Source of the DNA: JADJPO01 sp963724535
GTDB taxonomy: Bacteria; Actinomycetota; Actinomycetes; Actinomycetales; Kineosporiaceae
Length of the DNA: 64,000 bases
Direction of reading: 5' to 3'
Assembly (NCBI GenBank): GCA_963724535.1
Contig: CAVRVD010000014.1
Span: 62,001-126,000 of the forward strand
Shown here: positions 1 to 8,791 of the stretch, in pieces
Layout of the letters: every line of letters begins with the position of its first letter
How positions within the stretch are numbered: the stretch's first letter is position 1
The notes under the pieces: generated by a model
The model's input: the letters and a program-made list of their open reading frames with translations, nothing else
What the model was told of the DNA's origin: nothing
The model's database searches: none
Translations under genes and position numbers: made by a program

Positions 1-416
1 CCGGCCTGGTGATGTCCACCCTGGACGTGGTCGCCTACGCGGGCGAGGAGTACGGGGTCAAGCCGGCCAACTTCCTCGACCTCGGCGGTGGCTCCAGCGC
101 ACAGGTCATGGCCGACGGGCTCGAGCTCATCCTGTCCGACCCGCAGGTCAAGAGCGTGTTCGTGAACGTGTTCGGCGGCATCACCTCCTGTGACACCGTC
201 GCCAACGGCATCGTGCAGGCCTTCGAACTGCTGGCCTCGCACGGCGCGAGCGTCACCCATCCGCTCGTCCTCCGGTTGGACGGCAACAATGCCGAGGTGG
301 CGCGGCAGATCCTCGACGAGGCGAATCTGCCCAACGTGGAGCGCCTGGACACCATGGACGGCGCCGCCCACCGCGCCGCCGAACTGGCCTCGATCGAGAT
401 CAGCAAGGGAGCCTGA
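1..416 (+). CDS. sucC: Succinate--CoA ligase (ADP-forming) beta subunit, 3' end
   Basis: This is the C-terminal 137 residues of the beta subunit of succinyl-CoA synthetase; the gene begins before the window. The enzyme interconverts succinyl-CoA and succinate with ATP formation in the TCA cycle. The visible part shows the conserved NFLDLGGG segment and the FVNVFGGITSCD segment of the ligase-CoA domain, which are strongly diagnostic. The frame is open from the first bases of the window, so only the 3' part is seen. The stop lies 2 bases before the sucD start, so the two subunits are co-transcribed and probably translationally coupled. Confidence 0.97.
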   Translation, partial: GLVMSTLDVVAYAGEEYGVKPANFLDLGGGSSAQVMADGLELILSDPQVKSVFVNVFGGITSCDTVANGIVQAFELLASHGASVTHPLVLRLDGNNAEVARQILDEANLPNVERLDTMDGAAHRAAELASIEISKGA

Positions 417-418
417 CC

Positions 419-1306
419 GTGACGATCTTTCTCCACAGCGACAGCCGGGTGATCGTCCAGGGCATGACCGGCTCCGAGGGGCGCAAGCACACCCAACGGA
501 TGATCAACTCCGGCACTAAGATCGTCGGCGGGGTGACTCCCGGCAAGAGCGGCCAGAGCGTGGAGTTCGAGGACCGTGTGAGCGTCCCGGTGTACGGCTC
601 GGTCGCCGAGGCGGTCGAAGCCACCGGCGCCAGCGTGACCGTGATCTTCGTACCGGCCAAGTTCACCAAGGCTGCGGTTTACGAGGCGGTCGACGCCAAG
701 CTGCCGCTCGGCGTGGTGATCACCGAGGGTATTCCGGTGCACGACGCCGCCAACTTCTACCGGTACGCGCAGAACTCCGGCACCACCCGGCTGATCGGCC
801 CGAACTGCCCCGGCATCATCTCGCCCGGCAAGTCCAACGCCGGGATCATCCCGGCCGACATCACCAAGCGCGGCCCGCTCGGACTGGTCAGCAAGTCCGG
901 CACGCTGACCTACCAGATGATGTACGAGCTGCGGGACATCGGGTTCTCCACCTGCGTCGGCATCGGTGGCGACCCGGTGATCGGAACCACACACATCGAC
1001 TGCCTGGAGGCATTCGAGGCCGACCCGGAGACCCAGGGCATCGTCATGATCGGTGAGATCGGCGGTGACGCCGAGGAGCGGGCCGCGGACTTCATCAAGG
1101 CACACGTGACCAAGCCTGTGGTCGGCTACGTCGCCGGCTTCACCGCCCCGGAGGGCAAGACCATGGGCCACGCCGGCGCCATCGTCTCCGGCTCCTCGGG
1201 CACCGCGCAGGCCAAGAAGGAGGCGCTCGAGGCCGTCGGGGTCAAGGTCGGCAAGACGCCGTCGGAGACCGCCGAGCTGATGCGCGAGGTCATGCAGAAC
1301 CTCTGA
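419..1306 (+). CDS. sucD: Succinate--CoA ligase alpha subunit
   Basis: Alpha subunit of succinyl-CoA synthetase (295 aa, normal family length), which binds CoA and carries the phosphohistidine. The N-terminal CoA-binding domain starts with VIVQGMTGSEG. The segment MGHAGAIVSG near residue 250 contains the phosphorylated His (about H251). GTG start, 2 bases after the sucC stop. A perfect 14-bp hairpin shortly after the stop probably ends the sucCD transcript and also serves the convergent gene downstream. Confidence 0.97.
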   Translation: MTIFLHSDSRVIVQGMTGSEGRKHTQRMINSGTKIVGGVTPGKSGQSVEFEDRVSVPVYGSVAEAVEATGASVTVIFVPAKFTKAAVYEAVDAKLPLGVVITEGIPVHDAANFYRYAQNSGTTRLIGPNCPGIISPGKSNAGIIPADITKRGPLGLVSKSGTLTYQMMYELRDIGFSTCVGIGGDPVIGTTHIDCLEAFEADPETQGIVMIGEIGGDAEERAADFIKAHVTKPVVGYVAGFTAPEGKTMGHAGAIVSGSSGTAQAKKEALEAVGVKVGKTPSETAELMREVMQNL

Positions 1307-1315
1307 CCGGCCGCG

Positions 1316-1362
1316 AGAATGCGCTGTTCACCCCCCAGACCGTGGGGTGAACAGCGCACTCT
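1316..1362. terminator. Bidirectional hairpin terminator, copy A of a palindromic repeat
   Basis: A perfect 14-bp inverted repeat (arms 1321-1334 and 1344-1357, arm GCGCTGTTCACCCC) with a 9-nt loop lies between the convergent sucD and DUF559 genes, so it can terminate from both sides. There is no T-tract. Nearly the same sequence, including most of the loop, recurs at 2408-2458 on the other side of the DUF559 gene. Confidence 0.75.
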
Positions 1363-1368
1363 GCTGTG

Positions 1369-2298
1369 TCAGACGAGGTCCCGGACGGCGCGGACGACAT
1401 CCGCGGGCCGCTGGGTCAGATCCGCCCAGGTGAACCGCAGCACCCGGTAGCCGAGTGCAGTCAACCGATTCTGCCGGGTGCGATCCTGTTGGAACGCCGC
1501 CCGGTCGCCATGGGCGCGGTAGCCGTCGATCTCCACGATGAGACGGGCCGCCGGGAACAGGATGTCGACGACGGCCACAACCCGTCCGTCCGACCCCAGG
1601 ACCCGGGCACCGGCGTGCCATCCGGTGATCCCCGCGCGGCGGAACAGGTCGTGCGCGAGGTACTCGGCCCCGCTGACCGCACCGTTCGCGGTGTGGACGA
1701 GCAACCTCCGGAGCTGGGCGGCGCCACGTCGATGTCGCATGGTGTCCGTCAGCGCCTGCAGGTTCTCGTGGTCGAGCAAGCCACGGCTGGTCAGCCAGGC
1801 GTACAGGTCCAGCGCGTCCGTCCACTCCCGATGGGACAGCAGGTCCGCAACGGTGCGGTCAACCGTCGTGATCGCCAGGTCGCCGATCCGGGTCACCTCG
1901 CTCTCGTCCAGTCGGCTGCGGACGGCGAGCAGCTGCTGGGCGTGGCGACGTCCGGTGTCGACGTAGGCCCGCACCGGGACGGGTCCGTCCCGCCCGACCT
2001 CGCCGCAGCGCGCCGAGGGGAAGCGGTGCAGTGCGCCCGCGGTCTCGAACCCCACCACTGCACCGGTCCAGGTCAGGGCTGCCGCCCAGGCCCGACGGAA
2101 CGCCGGGTCCGGTCCAGGGTGCGCGGTGAACGCCCGTCCGGCGACCCGGCGCCACCTCCCGCTGGCGATGCGGTACTCGACCTGGCGAAGGGACCACCCC
2201 TCGGCCAGCGCCTGCGCTCGGGTGAAGGCGCCACCCTGGTGGTCGGCGGCTCGCGGAGCGGCCGGGAGAGTGCGCTGGTGGGGGGCCCTCGACCTCAT
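1369..2298 (-). CDS. DUF559 / Vsr-like endonuclease-fold protein with AbiEi-type N-terminus
   Basis: A 309-residue protein of a type found in many actinobacteria. The first ~100 residues resemble the winged-helix region annotated as AbiEi-type antitoxin domain (TRAQALAEGWS then a basic RxxxGRWRRV stretch). The C-terminal ~100 residues match DUF559, a PD-(D/E)XK fold related to Vsr endonuclease: VDILFP, then VEIDGYRAH with the acidic pair, then QQDRTRQN and LGYRVLRFTW. Whether it is an active nuclease is not known from sequence. No cognate AbiEii-type toxin is adjacent, so a toxin-antitoxin role is not supported. It stands alone, convergent with sucD, and is bracketed by two near-identical palindromes (1316-1362 and 2408-2458). 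Confidence 0.8.
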   Translation of the reverse strand: MRSRAPHQRTLPAAPRAADHQGGAFTRAQALAEGWSLRQVEYRIASGRWRRVAGRAFTAHPGPDPAFRRAWAAALTWTGAVVGFETAGALHRFPSARCGEVGRDGPVPVRAYVDTGRRHAQQLLAVRSRLDESEVTRIGDLAITTVDRTVADLLSHREWTDALDLYAWLTSRGLLDHENLQALTDTMRHRRGAAQLRRLLVHTANGAVSGAEYLAHDLFRRAGITGWHAGARVLGSDGRVVAVVDILFPAARLIVEIDGYRAHGDRAAFQQDRTRQNRLTALGYRVLRFTWADLTQRPADVVRAVRDLV

Positions 2299-2407
2299 GG
2301 GAGTCGAGCCTGGCCGGCGGCCACGGACGGAGGATGCCGCGGGCGCGCCGCTGTGGACAACGGGGCGGCGAGCTCGTCTGGGGACGCAACAACGGTCCGA
2401 GCGGAGA

Positions 2408-2458
2408 GGAATGCGCTGTTCACCCCACAGATCGTGGGGTGAACGACGCGTACTCTGC
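2408..2458. terminator. Hairpin terminator, copy B of the palindromic repeat
   Basis: Second copy of the hairpin seen at 1316-1362. The left arm GCGCTGTTCACCCC is identical (2413-2426) and the loop differs by two bases. The right arm keeps GGGGTGAAC (2436-2444) but is disturbed after that. It lies just after the minus-strand SIS gene and upstream of the DUF559 gene, so it probably ends the SIS transcript. Similarity over about 45-50 bp including non-paired bases shows common origin rather than chance. Confidence 0.7.
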
Positions 2459-2463
2459 CCGGG

Positions 2464-3474
2464 TCACAGGGAGGCGGCGACCACCTCGGCGACGCAGGTC
2501 TCGGCCAGTCGGGCGACGTCGGTGTCGTCGTCGTCAGTGAACTCCACGGCGGCGACCAAGCGCGCGCGGCCGACCAGCATCTCGGCAGCCTGCTGCGCGC
2601 CGTCCCCGACCGCGACCACGCACGCGCCGCGGTCGCCGAGGCGGTCCAGCACCCTCCGGTCGGAGCGCGACCCGGTGAGCACCAGGGCGCGGTAGTCGAC
2701 CGCCGCGCTGGAGGAGGTCAGGTGGGCGTGAGTGTGCAACCACTCGGCGCTCTCGCAGCTGTCGGCCACCCGGCGAGCCGTCGTCCGCAGCACCTGGGCC
2801 GACCGGTGCGCCGCACCGAGCCGCTCGGCTGGGGCCACCACGCCGACCACTCCCGGACCGGATCGGGCGTCCAGGGCGTTGACAGTGGCCGGCAGCCAGT
2901 CGGCGCGCCGGGCGAGCAGGTCGGACGTCGCGGCGGCCGCCCGCTCGGCCAGCACGGCGACGTCCCGGGCCACCATCCGTGGCAGGCCACCCGAGGCGAG
3001 CAGGGTCAGCCCGTGCAGCAGCACGGCGGCGTGCGTGAACGAGCGGGCCGTGCCGGCGTCCGCGCCCGTGGTCAGCGGGAGCACCGATCCGGCCCGCTGC
3101 GCCAACGGCGAGGACTCGACCCCGGTCAGGGCCAGCACCGGGAAGCGGCCGTCCAGCCGCTCGACGGCCTCGAGGACCTCGGTGGTCGACCCCGAGGCCG
3201 ACACCGCCACGGTGAGCGTCTCGGCGTCCATCGGGTAGCCGTACGGGCTGGAGGCCAGGTCGGCGGCCGCGTCCACGCCGAGCGAGCGCAGCCGGGTGGC
3301 GGCATGCTCGGCCGCCACATGGGAGGCGCCCATACCGATCAGGCGATAGCGGCGGAACCGGCGTTCCAGGAACGGACCGAGACGGGCGAGCAGCCCGTCG
3401 TCCACGGCGGCGGCCAAGGCGGTCAGGGCAGCGGGCCTGGCCTCGACATCGGCCAGCAGGGCAGCGGAGTCCAC
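2464..3474 (-). CDS. SIS-domain protein (sugar isomerase/aminotransferase-like)
   Basis: A 336-residue protein with two SIS (sugar isomerase) folds as in the isomerase half of GlmS and in AgaS-type proteins. The first SIS domain contains LIGMGASHVAAEHAATRL, the serine-rich phosphosugar loop VAVSASGSTTEV and ALTG. The second half is more divergent (VVGVVAPAERLGAA, ALVLTGSRSDRR). There is no N-terminal glutaminase domain, so it is not GlmS itself; the phosphosugar substrate cannot be named. The GTG start at 3474 is chosen because an upstream start at 3570 would overlap the preceding gene by about 70 bp and add a non-conserved tail. Confidence 0.8.
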   Translation of the reverse strand: MDSAALLADVEARPAALTALAAAVDDGLLARLGPFLERRFRRYRLIGMGASHVAAEHAATRLRSLGVDAAADLASSPYGYPMDAETLTVAVSASGSTTEVLEAVERLDGRFPVLALTGVESSPLAQRAGSVLPLTTGADAGTARSFTHAAVLLHGLTLLASGGLPRMVARDVAVLAERAAAATSDLLARRADWLPATVNALDARSGPGVVGVVAPAERLGAAHRSAQVLRTTARRVADSCESAEWLHTHAHLTSSSAAVDYRALVLTGSRSDRRVLDRLGDRGACVVAVGDGAQQAAEMLVGRARLVAAVEFTDDDDTDVARLAETCVAEVVAASL

Positions 3475-3499
3475 GCAGGTGAGCCTACGGAGCCGACAC

Positions 3500-4126
3500 T
3501 CAGCCGCGATGGTGCTCGGCGAGATAGGTGACCCACCCGCCGTCGGTACCGTCGTGACGCAGCCAGACATACACCTTGGTGTCGTCGACGGCTCGGTCGA
3601 CGCCGTCCAGCAGGTCGTCCGTATCGCCGGGCTGCGGGGTCGAGGCCGGGCCCACCAGCGGCCCGAGGAAGATCGGGGTGGCCGAGGCCAGCCGGAAGGT
3701 GTAGAGCCGGGGGCTCTGGTTGACGATCACGTGCTCGGTCGGGGTCCGGTCCGGGTGCTGTGCGTAGTAGTCGGCGGCGTCCTGGCCGGTGAGGTAGGTG
3801 AGCCGGTCGACGGTGACGGTCACCAGCCCGGTGCTGTCCCGGGCGGCCGAGACCAGCCGGGACATCTCCAGGTCCGAGGCCCGCCACGGTTCGGCCACCC
3901 AGGTCGTGGACGGCGGCTGCGGCCCCCAGGTGGTGGCCTCGGGTGTGCTCTGCGCAGTGCCGGCGCCCGGCGCCGGAGAGATCGCCGCCGAGGCCACCCT
4001 GCTCGGGTACTCGCCGCGCGCCGCCGGACGCACCAGGTCCAGGGCCGTCCCGGCGATCACCCCGGCCAGCACCGCGCCCCCGATCGAAGCGAGGACCAAC
4101 GGTGAGGCTACTTTCTGCGACGCCAT
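3500..4126 (-). CDS. Membrane-anchored hypothetical protein
   Basis: About 208 residues. A short N-terminus is followed by one hydrophobic segment (SPLVLASIGGAVLAGVIAGT, about residues 8-28), then a Pro/Ser/Thr-rich linker and an extracytoplasmic domain of about 130 residues with no family I recognise. This topology suggests a signal-anchored exported protein. ATG at 4126 is preferred: a GATACT box (4142 to 4137 on the minus strand) would place transcription start next to it. GTG 4132 is the alternative. It lies tail to head with the SIS gene and divergent from the DUF6350 gene. Confidence 0.6.
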   Translation of the reverse strand: MASQKVASPLVLASIGGAVLAGVIAGTALDLVRPAARGEYPSRVASAAISPAPGAGTAQSTPEATTWGPQPPSTTWVAEPWRASDLEMSRLVSAARDSTGLVTVTVDRLTYLTGQDAADYYAQHPDRTPTEHVIVNQSPRLYTFRLASATPIFLGPLVGPASTPQPGDTDDLLDGVDRAVDDTKVYVWLRHDGTDGGWVTYLAEHHRG

Positions 4127-4138
4127 GAACACGATGAG

Positions 4139-4144
4139 TATCCT
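4139..4144 (+). promoter_or_regulatory. Possible -10 box for the DUF6350-purN-purH operon
   Basis: TATCCT in the 93-bp divergent spacer fits an actinobacterial TANNNT -10 element. It would give a leader of roughly 70 nt before the ATG at 4220. No clear -35 is seen. Confidence 0.35.
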
Positions 4145-4219
4145 GCCCTATCCGGGCGGCTCGCCGTCGTCCGGCGAGTCCTGCGCCGGGCCGAGGCTCG
4201 CTCGGGTGAGCATGGCGGG

Positions 4220-5551
4220 ATGACCGTGACCGGACCCCAACGCCCCCGGTCGACAGGCCGCCCGACCGCCTCGGGGCGCGTCGGCCCGCGGCGGGACCTG
4301 AGCCTGGACGTCCTGCCGCTGACGCATGCGGCCGGCGCCGTGGCGGCGTTCCAGGCCGCTGCGGGGTCGCTGGTCATCGTGCTCGTCCCGGTGGTGCTGA
4401 CCTGGGTGGTGACCGGAGGCGGCAGCGCCTCGTGGCTCGAGGTGGTGCAGCTGGCGACGATGCTGTGGCTGTTGGCCCAGCACACCGGCCTGGCCGTCGA
4501 GGGGGGCCAGCTGTCCCTGGTGCCGTTGGGCCTGGGTCTGCTGCCGCTGCTGGCGTGCGCCTACGCGGGGACCCGGCTGGCCCGCAGCCTGGACCCGATG
4601 GCGGAGCGGATCGCGGCCGGGGCCAGCCGGGCACGCCCGCAACCGGCGCCCCGCGCCGCCCTGGTCGCCATGTCCGTCGCCCACGGTCTGGTGGGCCTGC
4701 TGATCGCCTCGACCCTGGCCATGACCGAGCTCACTCCGCTGCTGTGGCAGTCCTTCGCCGGACCCGCCGTGGTCGCCCTGCTCGGTGGTGGCCTCGGCTC
4801 CCTGGCCTACGCCCACGGCGGTGCCCGGGCGGGGATCGCGGCACTGCGTGCCGCCGTCCCGCCCCGGCTGCGCCGGCTGGTCGACCCGGTCGGTCGGGCG
4901 CTGGCCGTACAGGGAGCTGCCGCAGCCCTGGCCGTGCTGGCCGGGATCGTGGTCGGGTTCGGTCGGATCGTCGACCTATACGACGCACTCGGCGGTGGGC
5001 CGTTCGGAATCGTCATGATCACGTTGTTGCAGGTGGTGCTGGTGCCGAACGTGGTGATCTGGGCGGCCGCGCTGCTGGCCGGTCCAGGGTTCGCAGTCGG
5101 GGCCGGCACCGAGGTCTCGCCGCTGGCCACGACGCTCGGGCCGCTGCCGGCGCTGCCGATCCTCGGTGCCCTGCCGGACCCTGGTGCCAAGCCCGGCTAC
5201 TGGCTGCTGGTGCTGGTGGTGCCCCTCGCCGCGGGGGCGGCGGCGGCGCACCGGCTGCTGGGTGCCGCCGATCATGACGAGGGGCGCGGCGGGCTGCGCG
5301 GCGCGGCCGAGGATGTCGCGGGCCTGGGTCTGCTGGCCGGTGCCGGGGCCGGGGTGCTGGCGTGGCTGAGCGGTGGACCGTCCGGCCCGGGACGCCTGGC
5401 CGAGGTGGGCCCGAACCCGGTGTTGGTGGCCGGGGTCTTCGCGGTCGAGGTCGCGCTCGGCGCGGCCCTGCTGTTCCTGGTCCGGCGGGCGGCGCCGGGG
5501 ACGGCCGACCGGCTGGCCGCCTGGCGGGGCCGATATCGTCGGGGATCGTGA
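4220..5551 (+). CDS. DUF6350 family integral membrane protein
   Basis: A 443-residue polytopic protein with many hydrophobic segments separated by short loops (for example AAGSLVIVLVPVVLTWVV, GLLPLLACAYAG, AAALAVLAGIVVGFG). The composition, length and position immediately before purN match DUF6350, an uncharacterised actinobacterial membrane family commonly found between sucD and purN. Function is unknown and no catalytic motif is visible. Its stop overlaps the purN GTG start by four bases (GTGA), so it is translationally coupled to purine biosynthesis. Confidence 0.85.
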   Translation: MTVTGPQRPRSTGRPTASGRVGPRRDLSLDVLPLTHAAGAVAAFQAAAGSLVIVLVPVVLTWVVTGGGSASWLEVVQLATMLWLLAQHTGLAVEGGQLSLVPLGLGLLPLLACAYAGTRLARSLDPMAERIAAGASRARPQPAPRAALVAMSVAHGLVGLLIASTLAMTELTPLLWQSFAGPAVVALLGGGLGSLAYAHGGARAGIAALRAAVPPRLRRLVDPVGRALAVQGAAAALAVLAGIVVGFGRIVDLYDALGGGPFGIVMITLLQVVLVPNVVIWAAALLAGPGFAVGAGTEVSPLATTLGPLPALPILGALPDPGAKPGYWLLVLVVPLAAGAAAAHRLLGAADHDEGRGGLRGAAEDVAGLGLLAGAGAGVLAWLSGGPSGPGRLAEVGPNPVLVAGVFAVEVALGAALLFLVRRAAPGTADRLAAWRGRYRRGS

Positions 5552-6159
5552 GCGGTAAGGCGTCCGTCGTCGTCCTGGTCTCCGGGTCGGGCACGCTGTT
5601 GCAGGCGTTGCTGGACGCCGCCTCGGAGCCGGACGCCGCGTACGCCGTCGTCGGCGTGGTCAGTGACCGGGACGGTATTGCCGGACTGGACCGGGCCCGG
5701 GGCGCCGGGGTGCCGACCGCCGTGGTCCGCCCGGGCGACTTCGCCGACCGGGCCACCTGGGACCTGGCGGTGGCCAAGGCGGTCGAGGTGTTCTCCCCTC
5801 GGCTGGTGGTGCTGGCCGGCTTCATGCGGCTGCTCGGAGCGGAGTACCTGACCCTCCTCGCCGATCGGACGATCAACTCCCACCCGGCGCTGATGCCGTC
5901 CTTCCCCGGGGCCCACGCGGTGCGAGACGCCCTCGCCTACGGGGTGAAGGTCACCGGGACGACGGTGCTACTGCTCGACGCCGGCGTCGACTCCGGCCCG
6001 GTGGTCGCCCAACGCGCCGTCGAGGTCCGCGACGGCGACGACGAGGCCGGGCTGCACGAGCGGATCAAGGTGGTCGAACGCGAGCTGCTGGTGCACGTCG
6101 TCACCCGGATGGTGCGCGACGGCTGGACGGTCGAGGACAGGAAGGTCTACCTGGGATGA
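5548..6159 (+). CDS. purN: Phosphoribosylglycinamide formyltransferase
   Basis: Folate-dependent GAR transformylase (203 aa) for the third step of purine biosynthesis. It starts with the beta-alpha loop VLVSGSGTLLQAL for phosphate binding. The catalytic triad typical of the family is visible: N110 and H112 in INSHPALMPSFPG and D148 in VDSGPVVAQ. The GTG start at 5548 overlaps the preceding stop and gives normal family length; the frame stays open upstream but without conservation. A TATCGT at 5534-5539, 8 nt before the start, could be an internal promoter. The stop overlaps the purH ATG (ATGA). Confidence 0.97.
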   Translation: MSGKASVVVLVSGSGTLLQALLDAASEPDAAYAVVGVVSDRDGIAGLDRARGAGVPTAVVRPGDFADRATWDLAVAKAVEVFSPRLVVLAGFMRLLGAEYLTLLADRTINSHPALMPSFPGAHAVRDALAYGVKVTGTTVLLLDAGVDSGPVVAQRAVEVRDGDDEAGLHERIKVVERELLVHVVTRMVRDGWTVEDRKVYLG

Positions 6160-7769
6160 GTGAGCAGATCGCGGGCACCGACGCGTCGGTGGGCAGGGTG
6201 GCGATCCGTCGGGCCCTGCTGTCGGTGTACGACAAGTCCGGGCTGGAGGAGCTCGCCGCGGCGCTGCACGAGGCCGGGGTGGTGATGGTCTCGACCGGCT
6301 CTACCGCCGCGCGGATCGCCGCGGCCGGGCTGCCGGTGACCCCGGTTGAGGAGCTAACCGGGTTCCCGGAGTGCCTGGACGGGCGGGTCAAGACCTTGCA
6401 CCCGCGGGTGCACGCCGGGATCCTGGCCGACCGCCGCCGTCCTGACCACGTGCGTCAGCTCGACGAGCTCGGCATCGAGGCGTTCGACCTGGTGGTGACC
6501 AACCTCTACCCGTTCCGGCAGACCGTGGCCTCGGGCGCCGACGCCGAGGAGTGCGTCGAGCAGATCGACATCGGCGGGCCGTCGATGGTGCGGGCGGCGG
6601 CGAAGAACCATCCGAGCGTTGCCGTGGTCACCGACCCCCGGGAGTACGAGCAGGTGCGCAAGGCGTTGGCGGACGGGGGGTTCGACCTGGCGGCGCGGCG
6701 CCGCCTCGCGGCCCGGGCGTTCGCGCACACGGCCGCCTACGACGTCGCGGTGGCCGGCTGGTTCGGCGAGCAGCTGGTCGCTGACGGCGAGGCGGACGGC
6801 GGCTGGCCGCCGCATGCGGGCCTGGCCCTGGAGCGGGCCGCGGTGCTGCGCTACGGCGAGAACCCGCATCAGCGAGGTGCCCTGTACGTCGACGAAGGGA
6901 CGGTGGCCGCCCCCGGGATCGCCCAGGCGACGCAGCTGCACGGCAAGGAGATGTCGTACAACAACTACGTCGACGCCGACGCCGCACTGCGGGCCGCCCA
7001 CGACTTCGACGCCCCGGCGGTGGCGATCATCAAACACGCCAACCCGTGTGGGATCGCGGTCGCGGCCGAGGGTGAGGACATCGCGGTCGCGCACGCCAAG
7101 GCGTATGACTGTGACCCGGTCTCAGCGTTCGGGGCCGTGGTGGCCAGCAACCGTCCGGTGACGGCGGCGATGGCCACGCAGCTGGCCGAGGTCTTCACCG
7201 AGGTGGTGGTGGCCCCCTCCTTCGAGGCAGGGGCATACACGGCGCTGACCGCGAAGAAGAACCTGCGGCTGGTCGAGCTCACTGACGGGTACGCCCGGGC
7301 AGCGGTGGAGCTGCGGCCGGTCTCCGGCGGCCTGCTCGCCCAGGACACCGACCGGATCGACGCCCCGGGCGACGACCCGTCGTCCTGGCGGCTGGTGGCC
7401 GGCGAGGTCGTGGACGACGCCACCCTGGCCGATCTCGTCTTCGCCTGGCGCGCCGTGCGTGCGGTGAAGTCCAACGCGATCCTGGTGTCCCGTGGCGGGG
7501 CCAGCGTTGGCATCGGGATGGGGCAGGTGAACCGGGTCGACTCCTGCCGGCTCGCGGTGGAGCGCGCAGGCCTCGAGCGGGCGGCCGGCGCGGTCGCGGC
7601 GTCTGATGCGTTCTTCCCGTTCCCGGACGGACTGCAGGTCCTCACCGGCGCCGGGATCCGCGCCGTGGTCCAGCCCGGAGGCTCGGTCCGCGACGACGAG
7701 GTGATCGCCGTCGCGCGGGCAGCCGGGATCGCTATGTACCTGACCGGAACGCGGCACTTCGCGCATTGA
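6156..7769 (+). CDS. purH: Bifunctional AICAR transformylase / IMP cyclohydrolase
   Basis: A 537-residue PurH catalysing the last two steps of IMP synthesis. The N-terminal MGS-like cyclohydrolase domain shows VSTGSTAARIAAAGLPV and GRVKTLHPRVHAGIL. The C-terminal transformylase domain carries the catalytic IIKHANPCGIA motif (K293, H294) and ends in ...RHFAH as usual. The ATG overlaps the purN stop by four bases. With purN it supplies two formyl-folate-dependent steps, linking to the glyA-folD one-carbon genes at 35-37 kb, whose leader carries a ZTP riboswitch that senses the derivative of the PurH substrate. Confidence 0.98.
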   Translation: MSEQIAGTDASVGRVAIRRALLSVYDKSGLEELAAALHEAGVVMVSTGSTAARIAAAGLPVTPVEELTGFPECLDGRVKTLHPRVHAGILADRRRPDHVRQLDELGIEAFDLVVTNLYPFRQTVASGADAEECVEQIDIGGPSMVRAAAKNHPSVAVVTDPREYEQVRKALADGGFDLAARRRLAARAFAHTAAYDVAVAGWFGEQLVADGEADGGWPPHAGLALERAAVLRYGENPHQRGALYVDEGTVAAPGIAQATQLHGKEMSYNNYVDADAALRAAHDFDAPAVAIIKHANPCGIAVAAEGEDIAVAHAKAYDCDPVSAFGAVVASNRPVTAAMATQLAEVFTEVVVAPSFEAGAYTALTAKKNLRLVELTDGYARAAVELRPVSGGLLAQDTDRIDAPGDDPSSWRLVAGEVVDDATLADLVFAWRAVRAVKSNAILVSRGGASVGIGMGQVNRVDSCRLAVERAGLERAAGAVAASDAFFPFPDGLQVLTGAGIRAVVQPGGSVRDDEVIAVARAAGIAMYLTGTRHFAH

Positions 7770-7777
7770 CCGTCGAC

Positions 7778-8791
7778 ATGTCCGGGACCGGGTCGTCGCG
7801 CCGGCACGAACGAGCGGGTCAGGGGCTGCCCCGCCGTACGGTGCTGGCCGGCCTGGCCGCCTCGGCGACGGGGGTGCTGGCCGCCTGCGGGGAGCAGCCA
7901 CCCCTGGTGCGGCGGTGCACGGTCGGGGCCTGGGCGGCCGGCCCGGGTGACCTGGCCGCCAACCACGTCCGCCTGGAGGAGCGGCTCGGTGCCCGGCTGC
8001 CGCTGGTGTCCTGGTACGCCGACTGGGACACGCCGTGGGAGGGTGCGCTGGCCGACGCCGCTGCGGCGCTGGCCCGCCGCGGCGAGTACGAGGTGATGAT
8101 CTCCTGGGAGCCCGTGGGGGTGCGCTTCGCCGAGATCCTCGACCGTCGGCACGACGCGTACCTGGCCGAGTTCCTGGACGGCGTGCGCCGCCACCCCGGG
8201 CGGGTGCTGCTGCGTCCGTTCGCCGAGATGAACGGTCCGTGGCAGGCGTGGTCGGTGGAGGGTGCGCAGGGGCTGGTCCAGGACGCGGCGACCTGGACGG
8301 CGGCCTGGCGGCATCTGGTCGACCTGGGACGGCGCCGCGGGGCCGGCGTCTCGTTCGTGTTCTGCGTCAACACGACCGACGAGGGCCAGATACCGATGGA
8401 GGAGTACTGGCCTGGGCCGGAATGGGTCGACGCGGTCGGCATCGACGGGTACAACTGGGACTTCGCGCCCGACGGTCAGCCGCTGGTCGGCCCGGAACAG
8501 GTGCTCGGACCGATGTACGACAGACTGACCGTCCTGGACCCGGACCTCCCGGTGATCGCCTGCGAGATCGGTTGTGCCGCAGGGGATGCCAAGGCTGCTT
8601 GGTTCGAAGCGCTGTACACCAGCCGCCGCTTCCCCCGGCTCACCCAGCTCGCGCTGTTCCACGAGCGGAAGGAACGCGACTGGCGGCTGGACTCCGATCC
8701 GGCCACGCTCACCGTCCACCGGAGGTATCTGCGTGAGCGACCCATTGGGACGGCGCGATCCGTGCGGCGGCCTGCCCGGCGGGCTCAGTAG
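7778..8791 (+). CDS. GH26-like glycoside hydrolase lipoprotein
   Basis: About 337 residues. The N-terminus has a twin-arginine-like LPRRTVLAGLAASATGVL followed by lipobox LAAC (C37), so it is probably exported and lipid-anchored. The catalytic domain resembles GH26 endo-mannanases and related TIM barrels: the acid/base Glu in RPFAEMNGPW (E150), a candidate nucleophile in IACEIGC (E263), and W/G-rich barrel strands (VDAVGIDGYNWDF). Substrate is inferred as a beta-mannan or similar glucan, not shown. ATG 7778 is chosen; a TTG at 7766 overlapping the purH stop is the alternative. The 3' end overlaps the convergent alpha-mannosidase gene by 7 bp. Confidence 0.75.
   Translation: MSGTGSSRRHERAGQGLPRRTVLAGLAASATGVLAACGEQPPLVRRCTVGAWAAGPGDLAANHVRLEERLGARLPLVSWYADWDTPWEGALADAAAALARRGEYEVMISWEPVGVRFAEILDRRHDAYLAEFLDGVRRHPGRVLLRPFAEMNGPWQAWSVEGAQGLVQDAATWTAAWRHLVDLGRRRGAGVSFVFCVNTTDEGQIPMEEYWPGPEWVDAVGIDGYNWDFAPDGQPLVGPEQVLGPMYDRLTVLDPDLPVIACEIGCAAGDAKAAWFEALYTSRRFPRLTQLALFHERKERDWRLDSDPATLTVHRRYLRERPIGTARSVRRPARRAQ

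Noticed and set aside
1369..2298. Toxin-antitoxin system (AbiE) suggested by the AbiEi-like N-terminus
   Set aside because: No AbiEii nucleotidyltransferase toxin gene lies on either side; the C-terminus is a DUF559 nuclease-like fold.
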